Shown here piece after piece: positions 23,233 through 34,644 of a stretch of DNA of 43,290 nucleotides. Numbering within the stretch: position 1 is the first letter of the stretch; each line of letters opens with the position of its first letter. Source of the stretch: an uncultured Oscillospiraceae bacterium (GTDB lineage: Bacteria; Bacillota; Clostridia; Oscillospirales; Oscillospiraceae); assembly GCA_947588605.1 (NCBI GenBank), contig CANPYK010000019.1, forward strand, positions 1 through 43,290. The letters are read 5' to 3'. A program made the position numbers and the translations under genes. Below the pieces are notes generated by a model. It had not been told where the DNA came from and did no database searches. It worked only from the letters and a program-made list of their open reading frames with translations.

Positions 23233-24162
23233 TTATCTTCTCCTCTTCCTCCGTCTTCTCCGCTTCCTCAGGCACACAACGCGCTCGCCGTTTTGGGCGG
23301 CGCGGAGGCGGCCCAGGTTGGAGGGGTTGACCGGGAGGGTATCGTTGTACGTCCAGTAGGCGCCGTCCGGTTGGCGCGCCAGGCGCAGCTTGCGCAAAAT
23401 GGGTCCGTGCTTGGGGCAGATCGCTTGTCCAAAGAAGATGTCTCCCCCGCCGCTGTACCACTCCCCCACCCGCGCCACATGACGGCACGCGGGGCAGACG
23501 GCGCGGCGGGAGCCCAGGTTGTTGAGGGCATCCTCCCGCGTTTCAAAGGGCCCCATACGGATCTGGTTCTTCTTGGCCGGCTTCGGCTTGAAGTCCGGGT
23601 GCGTGTCCTTATAGGTGATCTCGCACATGGACTCCCGGGCGGCCTTCTCCGTCACGAATCCGGCCACGAGGCACGTATACAGCGCGTCGTTGAGGGCGTT
23701 ATGGAAGGTGAATGTGTCCGGGACGCGGCAATACTCCGCCGCGTGGTAAAGGGGGAAGACGTTCGTCTCTCCCAGCGTCTTGCCGAAGGCGGCCTGGATG
23801 TCCAGATACGACTCGGGCAGCTTCATGTCGATGCCCCAATAGACTGCGTTCCGGCCCAAGATCTTGAAGTCGTCCCGCCCCCACTCGGCAAACCGCGTCT
23901 CCCCGGCGCACCAGTCCAGGAACAGCTCCAGCGCCTCGGGAAAGCTGATGTCGCTCTCCAGGCTGGCCTCCAGCTCCGGCAGGACCCGCGCCCCCGGCGA
24001 GAGGCGCTTATGTACCTTGGGCCGGATGAAGACGTTGAAGGTGTCCGTGATGGGCCCGCCCAGCCTGTCGCACCGCACGGCGCCGATTTGCAAAATCTCC
24101 TCCAGCCTCTCTCCGTACATACCGCTGTTGAATTCCAAATCCAGAAAGATTACCGGGCCCAC
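23233..24162 (-). CDS. DEDDh 3'-5' exonuclease with C-terminal zinc ribbon and poly-Arg tail
   Basis: 309 residues. The N-terminal 165 form a DEDDh exonuclease (RNase T-like, KapD-like): D8 and E10 in FLDLEF, D97 or D98 in WGRDDF, and H154 with D159 in FHNALNDALYT. Residues 223-252 carry a zinc-binding set CPAC (C223, C226) with C249 and H252. The C-terminus is intensely basic: an 11-residue Arg/Lys block ends the protein. The start is GTG at 24162, since an in-frame stop lies four codons upstream; the GGGG ribosome site is unusually close. The tail is inferred to bind nucleic acid. The gene follows ftsH after its terminator. Whether it degrades RNA or DNA is unknown. Confidence 0.9.
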   Translation of the reverse strand: MGPVIFLDLEFNSGMYGERLEEILQIGAVRCDRLGGPITDTFNVFIRPKVHKRLSPGARVLPELEASLESDISFPEALELFLDWCAGETRFAEWGRDDFKILGRNAVYWGIDMKLPESYLDIQAAFGKTLGETNVFPLYHAAEYCRVPDTFTFHNALNDALYTCLVAGFVTEKAARESMCEITYKDTHPDFKPKPAKKNQIRMGPFETREDALNNLGSRRAVCPACRHVARVGEWYSGGGDIFFGQAICPKHGPILRKLRLARQPDGAYWTYNDTLPVNPSNLGRLRAAQNGERVVCLRKRRRRRKRRR

Positions 24163-24199
24163 CCCCTTTTTTCAGCCGACAAGGCGGCCATTTTCGTCA

Positions 24200-24227
24200 C
24201 GGTCCCTGCCGTTGCCGGCAGGGACCG
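24200..24227 (-). terminator. Terminator of ftsH
   Basis: Eleven pairs (CGGTCCCTGCC/GGCAGGGACCG) with a 6-base loop, about 28 bases past the ftsH stop, followed by a weak AT tract. Confidence 0.6.
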
Positions 24228-24255
24228 ATGGATTTTCTTATTGCCCGACGGGCCC

Positions 24256-26289
<2,034 letters not shown>

Positions 26290-26328
26290 CGATTCGTCAC
26301 TTCACTTTCCTGCGGGAAAATAGTAAGT

Positions 26329-26868
26329 TTAGGCGTAGATCTCGCTTTTCAACACGCCTATGTACGGAAGATTGCGGTACCGCTCGGCGTAATCGAGCCC
26401 GTACCCCACGATGAAGGCGTCCGGGCACTCGAATCCCACGTAGTCGGCGTGGATATCCGCCCTGCGCCGCGCCGGCTTATCGAGAAGCGTGCAGATGCGC
26501 ACGGAGGCGGGCTTGCGCGCCTCGATGTACTTCTTGAGGTAGGAGAGGGTCACGCCGGAGTCCAGGATGTCCTCGATGAGGATGATGTGCCGCCCCTCCA
26601 CGCTGTAGCTCAAGTCCTTGTTGATCTTCACCGCCCCGGTGGTGGTGGTGCCGGAGCCGTAGGAGGACACCGCCATGAAGTCGATGTCGCAGTAAAGGTC
26701 CACGGCCCGCATGAGGTCGGCCATGAAGACGAAGGACCCCTTCAGCACCCCCACGAACAGCGGGTCGCGTCCCTCGTAATCCCTGGTGATCTGCGCCCCG
26801 ATCTCACGGACCTTATTCTGGAGCTCCTCCCCGGAGAAAAATACGCGGTCGATATCCTTTTCAAGCAT
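26329..26868 (-). CDS. hpt: Hypoxanthine phosphoribosyltransferase
   Basis: 179 residues. Salvages hypoxanthine and guanine to IMP and GMP using PRPP. The PRPP-binding loop is [12 protein letters not shown] (about 97-108) and the family's early motif [15 protein letters not shown] is present. The start overlaps the tilS stop by 8 bases, and ftsH follows. tilS-hpt-ftsH is a long-conserved order in Gram-positives. A typical single-domain cytoplasmic enzyme. Confidence 0.97.
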   Translation of the reverse strand: MLEKDIDRVFFSGEELQNKVREIGAQITRDYEGRDPLFVGVLKGSFVFMADLMRAVDLYCDIDFMAVSSYGSGTTTTGAVKINKDLSYSVEGRHIILIEDILDSGVTLSYLKKYIEARKPASVRICTLLDKPARRRADIHADYVGFECPDAFIVGYGLDYAERYRNLPYIGVLKSEIYA

Positions 26869-28198
26869 CTTCTGTTCTCTCCTCTATTTTGATGATGAGC
26901 GCCGGAGCTCCCTCCTCCGGCCGGTAATCCCGGTCCATACCCACGCCGTACACGGCGATGACGCCGCCTTCATCCGCGAGCACCGGCAAAAGCGCCCGCC
27001 GCGCGCGGGGGATCTTCCGATCGATGAGAAGCTTTTTGAGGCTTCGGCTCATGCCGCCGAGCCGTATGGCGTCCCCGGTCCGCCGGGGCCTCACCGTCAG
27101 CTTCCCCACAATTTTATCCCATTTGATAGGAAAAGTAGTTAAGGAATTGTAAATCCCGCCTTGAAAAACGGTTTTTTCGCCGGAGACGACGAGCCCGGCC
27201 TCCTCTATTATAACAGCCTTGTCAAGAGGCGCCTCGAAGGGCTGGAAGGAAGTCTCCTCTCCCCCGTCGATAACGATCCGCCCGTACTCCCGCCGGAGCC
27301 CCATCCCCGGCAGCGACACCCGCGCCGAAGGGTCCTTAGACCCCGCCAGCGCCAGCACCGCCTCCACATGGGCCCGCTCCAGCTCACGGTGGCAAAAGCG
27401 CCGCACCACTCTGGCCGCCACGGGCCGGGGAAGCGCCAGCAGCGCCGCCGCGTCCAGGGCCCCGTCCTCCTGGCCGGCCAGAAAATCTCTCGCCAGCCCG
27501 TCCAGGACCACCTCGTCCTCCCGCAAAAGCGCCGTCATGTCCGTGACCCTCAGCGCCGGGTTGAGCTCCCGGAGCACCGGGACCACCCGGTGGCGCAGGA
27601 CGTTTCTGGTGCACCCGTCCTCAAGATTCGTGGAGTCCTCCCGGTGGGGGACGCCGTTTTCCTCGTTGTACGCCCGGATCTCGGCCCTGGTGACGCCGAG
27701 AAGCGGCCTTATGAGCTTCCCCCGCACCGGCGGGATGCCCCCCAGCCCCCGAAGCCCCGTGCCGCGCGTAAGGCGCATCAGCACCGTCTCCAGGTCGTCG
27801 TCGGCGTTGTGCGCCGTGGCTACGCGGCTTATGCGCAGCTCCCCGGCGGTCCTGAAAAAGAAGGCGTAGCGCAGCTCCCGCGCCGTCTCCTCGATGCCTT
27901 TTTTCCGCCTCGCGGCCTCCGCCGCCACGTCCCCGGCGCCCACGGTGAGGGGCACGCCCAGCTTATCGCAGGCTTCCCGGACGAAGGCCTCGTCCCCGTC
28001 GGACTCCTCCCCCCGGAGCTTATGGTTGAAGTGCGCCGCGCAGAGCGTGAACCCCATGGGGCCGGAAAGCTTTTGGAGCGCGTCCAGCAGACACATGGAA
28101 TCCGTCCCGCCGGATACGCAAACAAGGACGCTCCCGCCCTCCGGGATCATACGGTATTCTTGACAAAATCGCCTGATTTCAAAAAGCAGATCACTCAT
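26861..28198 (-). CDS. tilS: tRNA(Ile)-lysidine synthetase
   Basis: 445 residues from the ATG at 28198. An earlier in-frame start would run far into dnaB and its extra residues are not TilS-like. The enzyme adds lysine to C34 of the CAU-anticodon tRNA(Ile), letting it read AUA. The PP-loop is [11 protein letters not shown] (SGGTDS 29-34). TilS signatures [32 protein letters not shown] and PLL are present. A substrate-binding C-terminal domain occupies the last 100 residues. The start overlaps the dnaB stop by 8 bases and the stop overlaps the hpt start by 8, so three genes are coupled. Confidence 0.96.
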   Translation of the reverse strand: MSDLLFEIRRFCQEYRMIPEGGSVLVCVSGGTDSMCLLDALQKLSGPMGFTLCAAHFNHKLRGEESDGDEAFVREACDKLGVPLTVGAGDVAAEAARRKKGIEETARELRYAFFFRTAGELRISRVATAHNADDDLETVLMRLTRGTGLRGLGGIPPVRGKLIRPLLGVTRAEIRAYNEENGVPHREDSTNLEDGCTRNVLRHRVVPVLRELNPALRVTDMTALLREDEVVLDGLARDFLAGQEDGALDAAALLALPRPVAARVVRRFCHRELERAHVEAVLALAGSKDPSARVSLPGMGLRREYGRIVIDGGEETSFQPFEAPLDKAVIIEEAGLVVSGEKTVFQGGIYNSLTTFPIKWDKIVGKLTVRPRRTGDAIRLGGMSRSLKKLLIDRKIPRARRALLPVLADEGGVIAVYGVGMDRDYRPEEGAPALIIKIEERTEDA

Positions 28199-29534
28199 CG
28201 TGTCTCCGGTCGATGGAGGCGAAGGACGCGAATTCCGGCATCCAACGAAGCTCGATGGTGCCCGTCTCGCCCCGGCGGTTTTTAAGGATGATGCACTCGG
28301 CCACGTTGGGCCGCTCGGATTCCTTGTTGTAGTAGTCGTCCCGGTAAAGCGCCAGCACGATGTCCGCGTCCTGCTCGATAGCGCCGGATTCCCGAAGATC
28401 CGAGAGCATAGGCCGCTTATCGGACCTCGCCTCGTTGGCGCGGCTGAGCTGTGAGGCGCAGATGACCGGAACATTCAGCTCCTTGGCCATGATCTTCATC
28501 ATCCGGCTGATGTCGGAGACGATCTGCGTCCTGTTCTCCCCGTAGAGCTTGGTGCTCCCGCCGGAGGACTGCATGAGCTGGAGGTAGTCGATGACCACCA
28601 GCCCCAGATTCTTCACCCGCCGGCAGGCGGCGTTGATATCCGCCACCGTCAGCATGGGGTTGTCGTCCAGCCTTATGTCCATGCCGCCGATGGCCACGGA
28701 GGCGTCGGCGATGCGCCGCCAGTCGTCCTCGGTGAGCGCCCCGGACTGGAGCTTCTTCCGGTCCACCTGGGCCTCGCTGGACAGGAGCGACATGCAAAGC
28801 TGCTCCCGGCTCATCTCCAGCGAGAAGACGGCCACCGTCTTCCCGGAGGTCCTGGCCACGTTGAGGGCAATGTTCAGGGCGATGGTGGTCTTGCCCATAC
28901 CGGGCCGCGCCGCCACCAGGATAAGGTCGGACTTATTGAGCCCCATAATGGCGTTGTCCAGGTCATAGAGCCCCGTGGACAGCCCCGGGATGCGGTTCCC
29001 GCTTTTGGCGGCCTCCTGGAGCTGGTTGTAGACGTCCACCAGCACCTTGGAGACGCTCTCCAGCCCCCCTACCGTCCGCCCCTGGCGAATGGCGTAGATC
29101 TTCTGCTCCGCCAGCTCCAGAATGTCGTCCGCCGAGCCCTGGGAGGCCATGGCCAGCTCGTTGATCTCCCCGCCGGTGTCCGCCACCCGGCGCAAAAGCG
29201 CCTTGTCCCGGACAATGGCGGCGTAGTCCATGACGTTGCGCGCCGTGGGCGTGATCTCCATGAGCTTCAGGATGTAGTCCTTCGTCCCGTCGGAGTACGC
29301 CCCCACCTTCCTCAGCTCGTCGATGACCGTCACCGGGTCGATGGTCTGGGAGAAGTTGAACATGGAGAAAACAGCCTCGAAGATGCTCCTGTTCACGTCG
29401 GAATAGAAGTCCTCGGCCTTCAAAAACCCCACCACGTCCGCCACGCACCGGGAATCGATGAGCATGGAGCCGAGGACCGACTGCTCCGCCTCCACGCTCT
29501 GCGGCATCTGCCGGGGATCGAGAATGTCGGGCAT
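28191..29534 (-). CDS. dnaB: Replicative DNA helicase DnaB
   Basis: 447 residues, the usual length for the Firmicutes enzyme that unwinds DNA ahead of the replisome. It has the N-terminal helical domain (about 10-110), a linker helix and the RecA-like domain with Walker A ARPGMGKTT (209-217). Walker B is VIDYLQLM and the arginine finger lies in the DLRESGAIEQDADIV region. It has no intein. It lies 27 bases after rplI and is coupled to tilS by overlap. Confidence 0.97.
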   Translation of the reverse strand: MPDILDPRQMPQSVEAEQSVLGSMLIDSRCVADVVGFLKAEDFYSDVNRSIFEAVFSMFNFSQTIDPVTVIDELRKVGAYSDGTKDYILKLMEITPTARNVMDYAAIVRDKALLRRVADTGGEINELAMASQGSADDILELAEQKIYAIRQGRTVGGLESVSKVLVDVYNQLQEAAKSGNRIPGLSTGLYDLDNAIMGLNKSDLILVAARPGMGKTTIALNIALNVARTSGKTVAVFSLEMSREQLCMSLLSSEAQVDRKKLQSGALTEDDWRRIADASVAIGGMDIRLDDNPMLTVADINAACRRVKNLGLVVIDYLQLMQSSGGSTKLYGENRTQIVSDISRMMKIMAKELNVPVICASQLSRANEARSDKRPMLSDLRESGAIEQDADIVLALYRDDYYNKESERPNVAECIILKNRRGETGTIELRWMPEFASFASIDRRHDE

Positions 29535-29562
29535 AAAAAGCCCCCCTTACTTAGCTTCCGTC

Positions 29563-30012
29563 TTACTTCGCTTCCGTGATCAAAAGATGGATGGTCCCGT
29601 TGATCTCATAGCCGAACTTGCACTTGACATCATAAGGCCCGAAGGACTTGATGGGTTCGGCGACGACGATGCGGCTCTTCTCAATGCTGATATCGTGCTG
29701 GGCCTTCAGGGCGTCGGAGATGTCCTTGTTGGTGACGGACCCGAAAAGCTTGCCGTTCTCCCCCGCCCGCGCGGAGATCTGCACCACCACGGCCTCCAGC
29801 TTTTTGGAGTTTTCCAGCGCCAGCGCCTTCTCCTCCTCGATCTTCCGGAGTCTCGCCTTCTCCTGGAGCTTCATGGTGTTCATGGCGTCCGCCGTGGCCG
29901 GCACCGCCAGCTTTCGGGGGAAGAGGAAGTTCCTGGCGTACCCGTCGGACACCTCCACCATCTGCCCCTTCTTCCCCTGGTCCCTCACGTCCTGCTGTAA
30001 AATGACTTTCAT
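29563..30012 (-). CDS. rplI: 50S ribosomal protein L9
   Basis: 149 residues, typical L9. The N-terminal domain begins [30 protein letters not shown], followed by the long connecting helix with [20 protein letters not shown] and the C-terminal rRNA-binding domain. It binds 23S rRNA near the base of the L1 stalk. The gene sits between gdpP (49 bases upstream) and dnaB, the classical order. Confidence 0.98.
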   Translation of the reverse strand: MKVILQQDVRDQGKKGQMVEVSDGYARNFLFPRKLAVPATADAMNTMKLQEKARLRKIEEEKALALENSKKLEAVVVQISARAGENGKLFGSVTNKDISDALKAQHDISIEKSRIVVAEPIKSFGPYDVKCKFGYEINGTIHLLITEAK

Positions 30013-30061
30013 AGGTTTCCGATTCCTTTCAATAGGTTTTCTTTTTCCCGGTCCGTCCGGT

Positions 30062-32107
30062 TTATTGGTCCTCCTGGATGGAATAATCCTCCAGGTACTT
30101 GTCGATGACCCGCAAAAGCTCCTCCACGACCTCCCGCTGGGTCTTCCCGGAGATCTGCGCCCCGGCGGTGGACTTGTTGCCGCCGCCGCCCATGCGCTCC
30201 ACGATGACCTGGACGTTGATGTCCCCCAGGGACCGGGCGGAGATGTTGATCTGGTCGTTCAGCGGGAAGACCACGAAGGACGCCTGGATGCCGGAAATAT
30301 TGAGAAGCTCGTCGGCGGCCTGGGCGGCCACCACCTTGTTGTCCGCCGTCTCCGGGGCGGCAATGGCGATGCCGGCCTTGTAGATCCGGGCCTTCTGGAC
30401 CATGGAGTATTTCGCCAGCGCCGACTTGAGGTCGGACTGCAAAAGATGCTTCACGTCCGAGGTATCCGCCCCGGCCCGCCGCAAAAACGCCGCCGCGTCG
30501 AAGGTCCGCCCGCCGGTGCGCAGGGTGAAGTTCTTGGTGTCCAGCACGATCCCCGCCAAAAGCGCCTCGGCCTCCATGCGCAGGATGTCCGACTGCTCCA
30601 CCATGTACTGCAAAAGCTCCGTCACCAGCTCCGAGGCCGAGGAGGCGTAGGGCTCGTGGAAGGAGAGGGCCACGTTCTGGATGTAATCGGCGGCCCTGCG
30701 GTGGTGGTCGATGACCGCCACCCGGTTGCAGGACTGGAGGAGCGATTCCGACTCCACCTGGTCCGGCCGGTTGGTGTCCACGATGATAAGGAGCGTGGAG
30801 CCGTCCATAGCTAAAAGCGCGGCCTGGGGGTCGATGAACACGTCCTTATATTCCGGCAGGGCCAGCACCCGATCGATGAGCGGCTGGCTCACCTGGGTGG
30901 CAAGGTCGATGACGATCTTAGCCTGCTTCCCCAGGGACCTGGCGGCACAGCACAGCCCCACCGCCGCGCCCACGGAGTCCATGTCCGCGTACTTGTGGCC
31001 CATGACGAAGATCTCCGAGGCCGAGCGCATGAGCTCGGAGAGGGAGCTTGCCATGACGCGGCTTTTGACCTTGGTGCGCTTCTCCGCCTGACTGGTGCGC
31101 CCGCCGTAGAACTCGAAATTGTAGCGGTTCTTGATGACCGCCTGGTCCCCGCCCCGGGAGAGGGACATCTCCAGCGCCAGGGCCGCGAACTGGTAGTTCT
31201 CCTCCAGGTTCCGCCCATCCAAGCCCACGCCGACGCTGATGGTGGGGTGCATCCCCTTGGGCGTGGTCAGCTCCCGCACGGCGTCCAGAATGGCGAACTT
31301 GGTATCCACGTACCCCTGGAGGTACCGTTCCTCAAAGATGAAGATGTACCGGTCCCGGTCCGTGCGGGTGATGTACCCGCCCCGGTCCCTGGCCCAGCCG
31401 GTGAGCTTGTCGTCCACGGCGGAGACCAGCATCGACTTATCCTTCTCGCTCATGCCCGACGTCAGCTCGTCGTAGTTGTCGAGGGCTATGATGGAGAAGA
31501 CCGGGCGGGTGGAGACGAACTCGTCCCGGATCCTGGCGTACTCCGTCTCGTCCACCCAGTAGGTGGTGGCCACGTAGTTCTTGACCCCCGGCGTGTCCGT
31601 GCCCCGCACCAGGTTCCCGAAGACCCGGAACCGATGCTCGCCCACGGTGACAAGGTCCGGATACTCGTTTTTCCCCTCCATGAGCCACCGGGCGGTGAAG
31701 CCGGGGACGACGGAGGAGATGTTGATGGCGAAAAGCCTCTCCCCGCCGCCGATGAGGGCCAGGAACGCCTCGTTGGCGTAGATGATCTCGCTCTCCTCCA
31801 GGGTGAAGGTCGCCATGGGGAAGGGGAAATTCTGGAGGGTATTTTTCGTGGCGTTGTCGATGTTGCTGGTGACGGACTCGATGTACTTGAGCATGTCCCG
31901 GCTCCTGCGCCGGCTGGAAAAGCGGGTGTAGATCATCAAAAGGAGGATGACCGTCATCTCCGCCAGCGCCAGCTCCAGCTGGTACTGCCCCAAAAAGATG
32001 GTGGCAATGGCGAAGAGCACCAGGGCGGCCACATAGAGATGAATGTTGGAGCTCAAAAGGCTCTTGAGCTTTCTGTTGATGGGAAGCACCCCCTCTGCCC
32101 GCGTCAT
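30062..32107 (-). CDS. gdpP: Cyclic-di-AMP phosphodiesterase GdpP
   Basis: 681 residues. Two membrane segments (about 22-40 and 46-62), a PAS-like domain (about 85-180), a degenerate GGDEF domain (about 190-310) and a C-terminal DHH/DHHA1 phosphodiesterase. The DHH metal residues show in [15 protein letters not shown], the IDHHRRAAD block and the DHHA1 motif [10 protein letters not shown]. It hydrolyses c-di-AMP to pApA and so controls osmotic and wall homeostasis. It is first gene of the conserved operon, with its promoter at 32127-32155. The degenerate GGDEF is normal for the family. Confidence 0.96.
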   Translation of the reverse strand: MTRAEGVLPINRKLKSLLSSNIHLYVAALVLFAIATIFLGQYQLELALAEMTVILLLMIYTRFSSRRRSRDMLKYIESVTSNIDNATKNTLQNFPFPMATFTLEESEIIYANEAFLALIGGGERLFAINISSVVPGFTARWLMEGKNEYPDLVTVGEHRFRVFGNLVRGTDTPGVKNYVATTYWVDETEYARIRDEFVSTRPVFSIIALDNYDELTSGMSEKDKSMLVSAVDDKLTGWARDRGGYITRTDRDRYIFIFEERYLQGYVDTKFAILDAVRELTTPKGMHPTISVGVGLDGRNLEENYQFAALALEMSLSRGGDQAVIKNRYNFEFYGGRTSQAEKRTKVKSRVMASSLSELMRSASEIFVMGHKYADMDSVGAAVGLCCAARSLGKQAKIVIDLATQVSQPLIDRVLALPEYKDVFIDPQAALLAMDGSTLLIIVDTNRPDQVESESLLQSCNRVAVIDHHRRAADYIQNVALSFHEPYASSASELVTELLQYMVEQSDILRMEAEALLAGIVLDTKNFTLRTGGRTFDAAAFLRRAGADTSDVKHLLQSDLKSALAKYSMVQKARIYKAGIAIAAPETADNKVVAAQAADELLNISGIQASFVVFPLNDQINISARSLGDINVQVIVERMGGGGNKSTAGAQISGKTQREVVEELLRVIDKYLEDYSIQEDQ

Positions 32108-32126
32108 GAAAACGCTATTCTAAGTC

Positions 32127-32155
32127 ATTATACCAGAACATTCCGTCTGAAACAA
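32127..32155 (-). promoter_or_regulatory. Sigma-A promoter of the gdpP operon
   Basis: Minus strand TTGTTT (32150-32155), 17-base spacer, TATAAT (32127-32132) with extended TGG, about 20 bases before the start. Confidence 0.65.
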
Positions 32156-32237
32156 GGGATTCACCATAAATTATTTTTTTCCCCGTTGGAAAACTAGTCT
32201 TATCTCGCAAGACCAGAAAGAAACGGGGAGAAAAGAT

Positions 32238-34505
32238 ATGAAAGCAATCGTCATGGCCGGCGGCGAGGGGACGCGCCTGCGCCCCCTGACCGCCTCCAAG
32301 CCCAAGCCGCTGGTGGAGCTATATGGCCGGAGCGTCCTCTGGCACACCGTGGAGCGCCTTCGGCGTCTTGGCATCGAGGACATCGCCTTCACCGAGCGCT
32401 ATATGCCGGAAAAGATCGAGGCGGCCTTCGGCGACGGGGAGTCCCAGGGCGTGCGTATCCTCCACATGGTGGAGCGGGAGCCCCTGGGCACCGCCGGCGG
32501 CGTCCGGGCCTGCCGGGACTTCATCGGCGGCGAGGACGTGCTGGTCCTCTCCGGGGACGCGGTGTGGGACCTGGACCTTGCCCCCATCCTCCGCGCCCAC
32601 CGGGAGCGCCGCGCCGACGCCACCATCGTCCTCTACGACGCCCCGGACCCCACCCCCTTCGGCCTTGTGCTGACGGACAGTACCGGGCGCGTCACCGCCT
32701 TTTCCGAAAAGCCCTCCTGGGACCGGGTGGTGACGGACCGGATCAACACCGGCATCTACGTCCTGGGCCCCCGGGCGGTGGACGCCATCCCGGAGGGCGT
32801 GCCCTATGACTTCGGCAAGGACCTCTTCCCCCGCCTGGTGCGGGAGGGGTACGACGTCTACGGGCAGGACGCCCCCGGCTACTGGTGCGACATCGGCAGC
32901 GTCCCCTCTTACCTTGCCTGCTGTCTCGATATCCTGGCCGGCAAGGCCGACGTGGACACCGGCGCGGGTGAGGCCGAGGCCTTCAAAAAATCCGGCGTCA
33001 CCGTGCTCGCCCCGGCCTTCATCGCCGCCGGCGCGAAGGTCGCCCCTGGCGCGGTCATCGGCCCCAACGCCGTAGTCGGTCCCGGCTCCACTGTGGAGGC
33101 GGGGGCGGTGGTCGCCGGCAGCGTCCTCAACGGCGCCTGCCTCGGCCCGGAGTGCGAGGTGCGCGGCGCGGTCCTGGAGCGGGGCGTCAAAATAGGCCGC
33201 CGCGCGCGCGTCCTGGAGGGGGCGTGCCTCGGCGAAGGAGCCTCGGTGGGCGACGGCGCGGTGATCGCCGCCAACGTCCGCCTGGACCCCGGCAGGACCG
33301 TGAAGCCCGGCGCGGTGCTGGCCCACGACCTTGTGGGCCGCCCCTCCGACCGGCCGCCGGTCTTCGCGGACGAGCGCCGCCTGCGCGCCGACGCCGCCGC
33401 CCTTCTGGACGCCGCCCTCCCCCTGGGAGCCCGCCTTGGCCGCGCCGGCCGCGTGGCGGTGGCCCACACCGGCGGGGCCGCCGCGCGCCTCATCGCCGAC
33501 GCCCTTTGCTGCGGCGTCATCGCCGCCGGCGGGGAGGCCGCGCGGGTGGACTGCGACTTCGAGGCGGAGCTCGCCTCCCTCTCCCACGTCTTCTCCTTCG
33601 ATCGGAGCGCCTTTGTGAGGGGGTCCGAAGGGGTGTCGGTGACCCTTCTGGGACCCTTCGGAGCCCCCTTGGACCCCCCTGAGAGGGGTGCCTTAGAGGG
33701 GTCTCTCAGGCCCCTTTCCGGGTCCGATCTCACTCGTATCGGCGTTACAGACGCGATCTCCGGCTCGTCGCGGGCGTATATCTCGGATGTCTGCGCCGCC
33801 GTTCGCGCCCTGGACGCCCCGGCGGGAAAGCCCGTGCGCGTAGGGGTCACGGGCCGGGGCGCGCCGGGCCGCGCTTTGCGGTGCGTCCTGGCGGCCCTGG
33901 GCCACGAGGTGGTCCGCCCCGCCCCCGGCGTCCCTCAGCTCACCGTCACCCCCGGCGGCTTCTCCTTCACCGCAAAAGACGAGAAGGGCCGGGAGATCGA
34001 CGAGGCCCGCGCCTCCCTCTTGGCCTGCGAGGCCGCCATGCGGCTGGGCCTCAAGAGCCTCGCCGTGACGCCAAAGGAGCCGGAGGCCCTGCGGCGTCTG
34101 GCGGTGCGCTACGGCTGTACCGTCCTCGAGAGCTCCACCCCCGAGGGGCGGGCCCTCTACGCCAGGCAGCGCCTTTTGCGCGACGGCGTCCTGGCCGCCG
34201 CCGTGGCCGTCACCGCCATGGCCCGGGACGGCGTGACGCTTTCGGGGCTTCTGAACGCCCTCCCGGACTTTGTGGTGGCGGAGAAAAGCGTCAAGGTGGC
34301 CGTCCCCCGGGCTCAGGCCATGCGCAAGCTCTCCGAGGAGAACGGCGAGCTCACCGCCGACGCCGCCCGGGGCCTTCTCTTCACCACGCCCCACGGCGGC
34401 GTGAACATCCGCCCGGACGTCAGAGCCAACGCCCTCGTCTTCCGCGCCGAGGCGGAGACCATGGAGGCCGCCCAGGAGCTCCTGGCCCGCTTCGCCCCCC
34501 AATGA
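32238..34505 (+). CDS. Sugar-phosphate nucleotidyltransferase fused to a left-handed beta helix and a degenerate phosphohexomutase domain
   Basis: 755 residues. The N-terminal 235 are a nucleotidyltransferase with the signature GGEGTRLRPLT (8-18), the KPK-type loop and LSGDAVWDLDL. Residues about 250-345 are hexapeptide repeats of a left-handed beta helix. The rest (about 375-755) aligns in order with phosphoglucomutase/phosphomannomutase, but lacks both the TASHNP serine loop and the DGDxDR metal loop: the equivalent segment reads TVTPGGFSFTAKDEKGRE. So the first domain should make NDP-sugar, while the mutase part cannot be a normal mutase and may be regulatory. It sits divergently from gdpP. 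Residues 455-510 show odd codon use and two palindromes. A fused ManC-like protein is the closest description. Confidence 0.88.
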   Translation: MKAIVMAGGEGTRLRPLTASKPKPLVELYGRSVLWHTVERLRRLGIEDIAFTERYMPEKIEAAFGDGESQGVRILHMVEREPLGTAGGVRACRDFIGGEDVLVLSGDAVWDLDLAPILRAHRERRADATIVLYDAPDPTPFGLVLTDSTGRVTAFSEKPSWDRVVTDRINTGIYVLGPRAVDAIPEGVPYDFGKDLFPRLVREGYDVYGQDAPGYWCDIGSVPSYLACCLDILAGKADVDTGAGEAEAFKKSGVTVLAPAFIAAGAKVAPGAVIGPNAVVGPGSTVEAGAVVAGSVLNGACLGPECEVRGAVLERGVKIGRRARVLEGACLGEGASVGDGAVIAANVRLDPGRTVKPGAVLAHDLVGRPSDRPPVFADERRLRADAAALLDAALPLGARLGRAGRVAVAHTGGAAARLIADALCCGVIAAGGEAARVDCDFEAELASLSHVFSFDRSAFVRGSEGVSVTLLGPFGAPLDPPERGALEGSLRPLSGSDLTRIGVTDAISGSSRAYISDVCAAVRALDAPAGKPVRVGVTGRGAPGRALRCVLAALGHEVVRPAPGVPQLTVTPGGFSFTAKDEKGREIDEARASLLACEAAMRLGLKSLAVTPKEPEALRRLAVRYGCTVLESSTPEGRALYARQRLLRDGVLAAAVAVTAMARDGVTLSGLLNALPDFVVAEKSVKVAVPRAQAMRKLSEENGELTADAARGLLFTTPHGGVNIRPDVRANALVFRAEAETMEAAQELLARFAPQ

Positions 34506-34511
34506 CCCCAA

Positions 34512-34531
34512 AAAGCCGGGAAACCGGCTTT
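34512..34531 (+). terminator. Terminator of the nucleotidyltransferase gene
   Basis: Eight pairs (AAAGCCGG/CCGGCTTT) closed by a GAAA tetraloop, with a T-rich tail some 10 bases later. Confidence 0.7.
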
Positions 34532-34577
34532 ACATAAGCTGGTTTTTGTCCGTCCCTTTAAAAATTTCAAAAACTTC

Positions 34578-34606
34578 TTGTCAACCGGCGGGAAATAGAC
34601 TAAAAT
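34578..34606 (+). promoter_or_regulatory. Sigma-A promoter of the 34645-36784 operon
   Basis: TTGTCA (34578-34583), 17-base spacer, TAAAAT (34601-34606). Confidence 0.7.
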
Positions 34607-34644
34607 AAGACATTGACCGTGAAATAGACCGCGTGGGGATGACC

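Noticed and set aside
26861-28474. Longer tilS start reaching to 28474
   Set aside because: The extra 92 residues overlap dnaB by 280 bases and are not TilS-like; ATG 28198 fits the family start.
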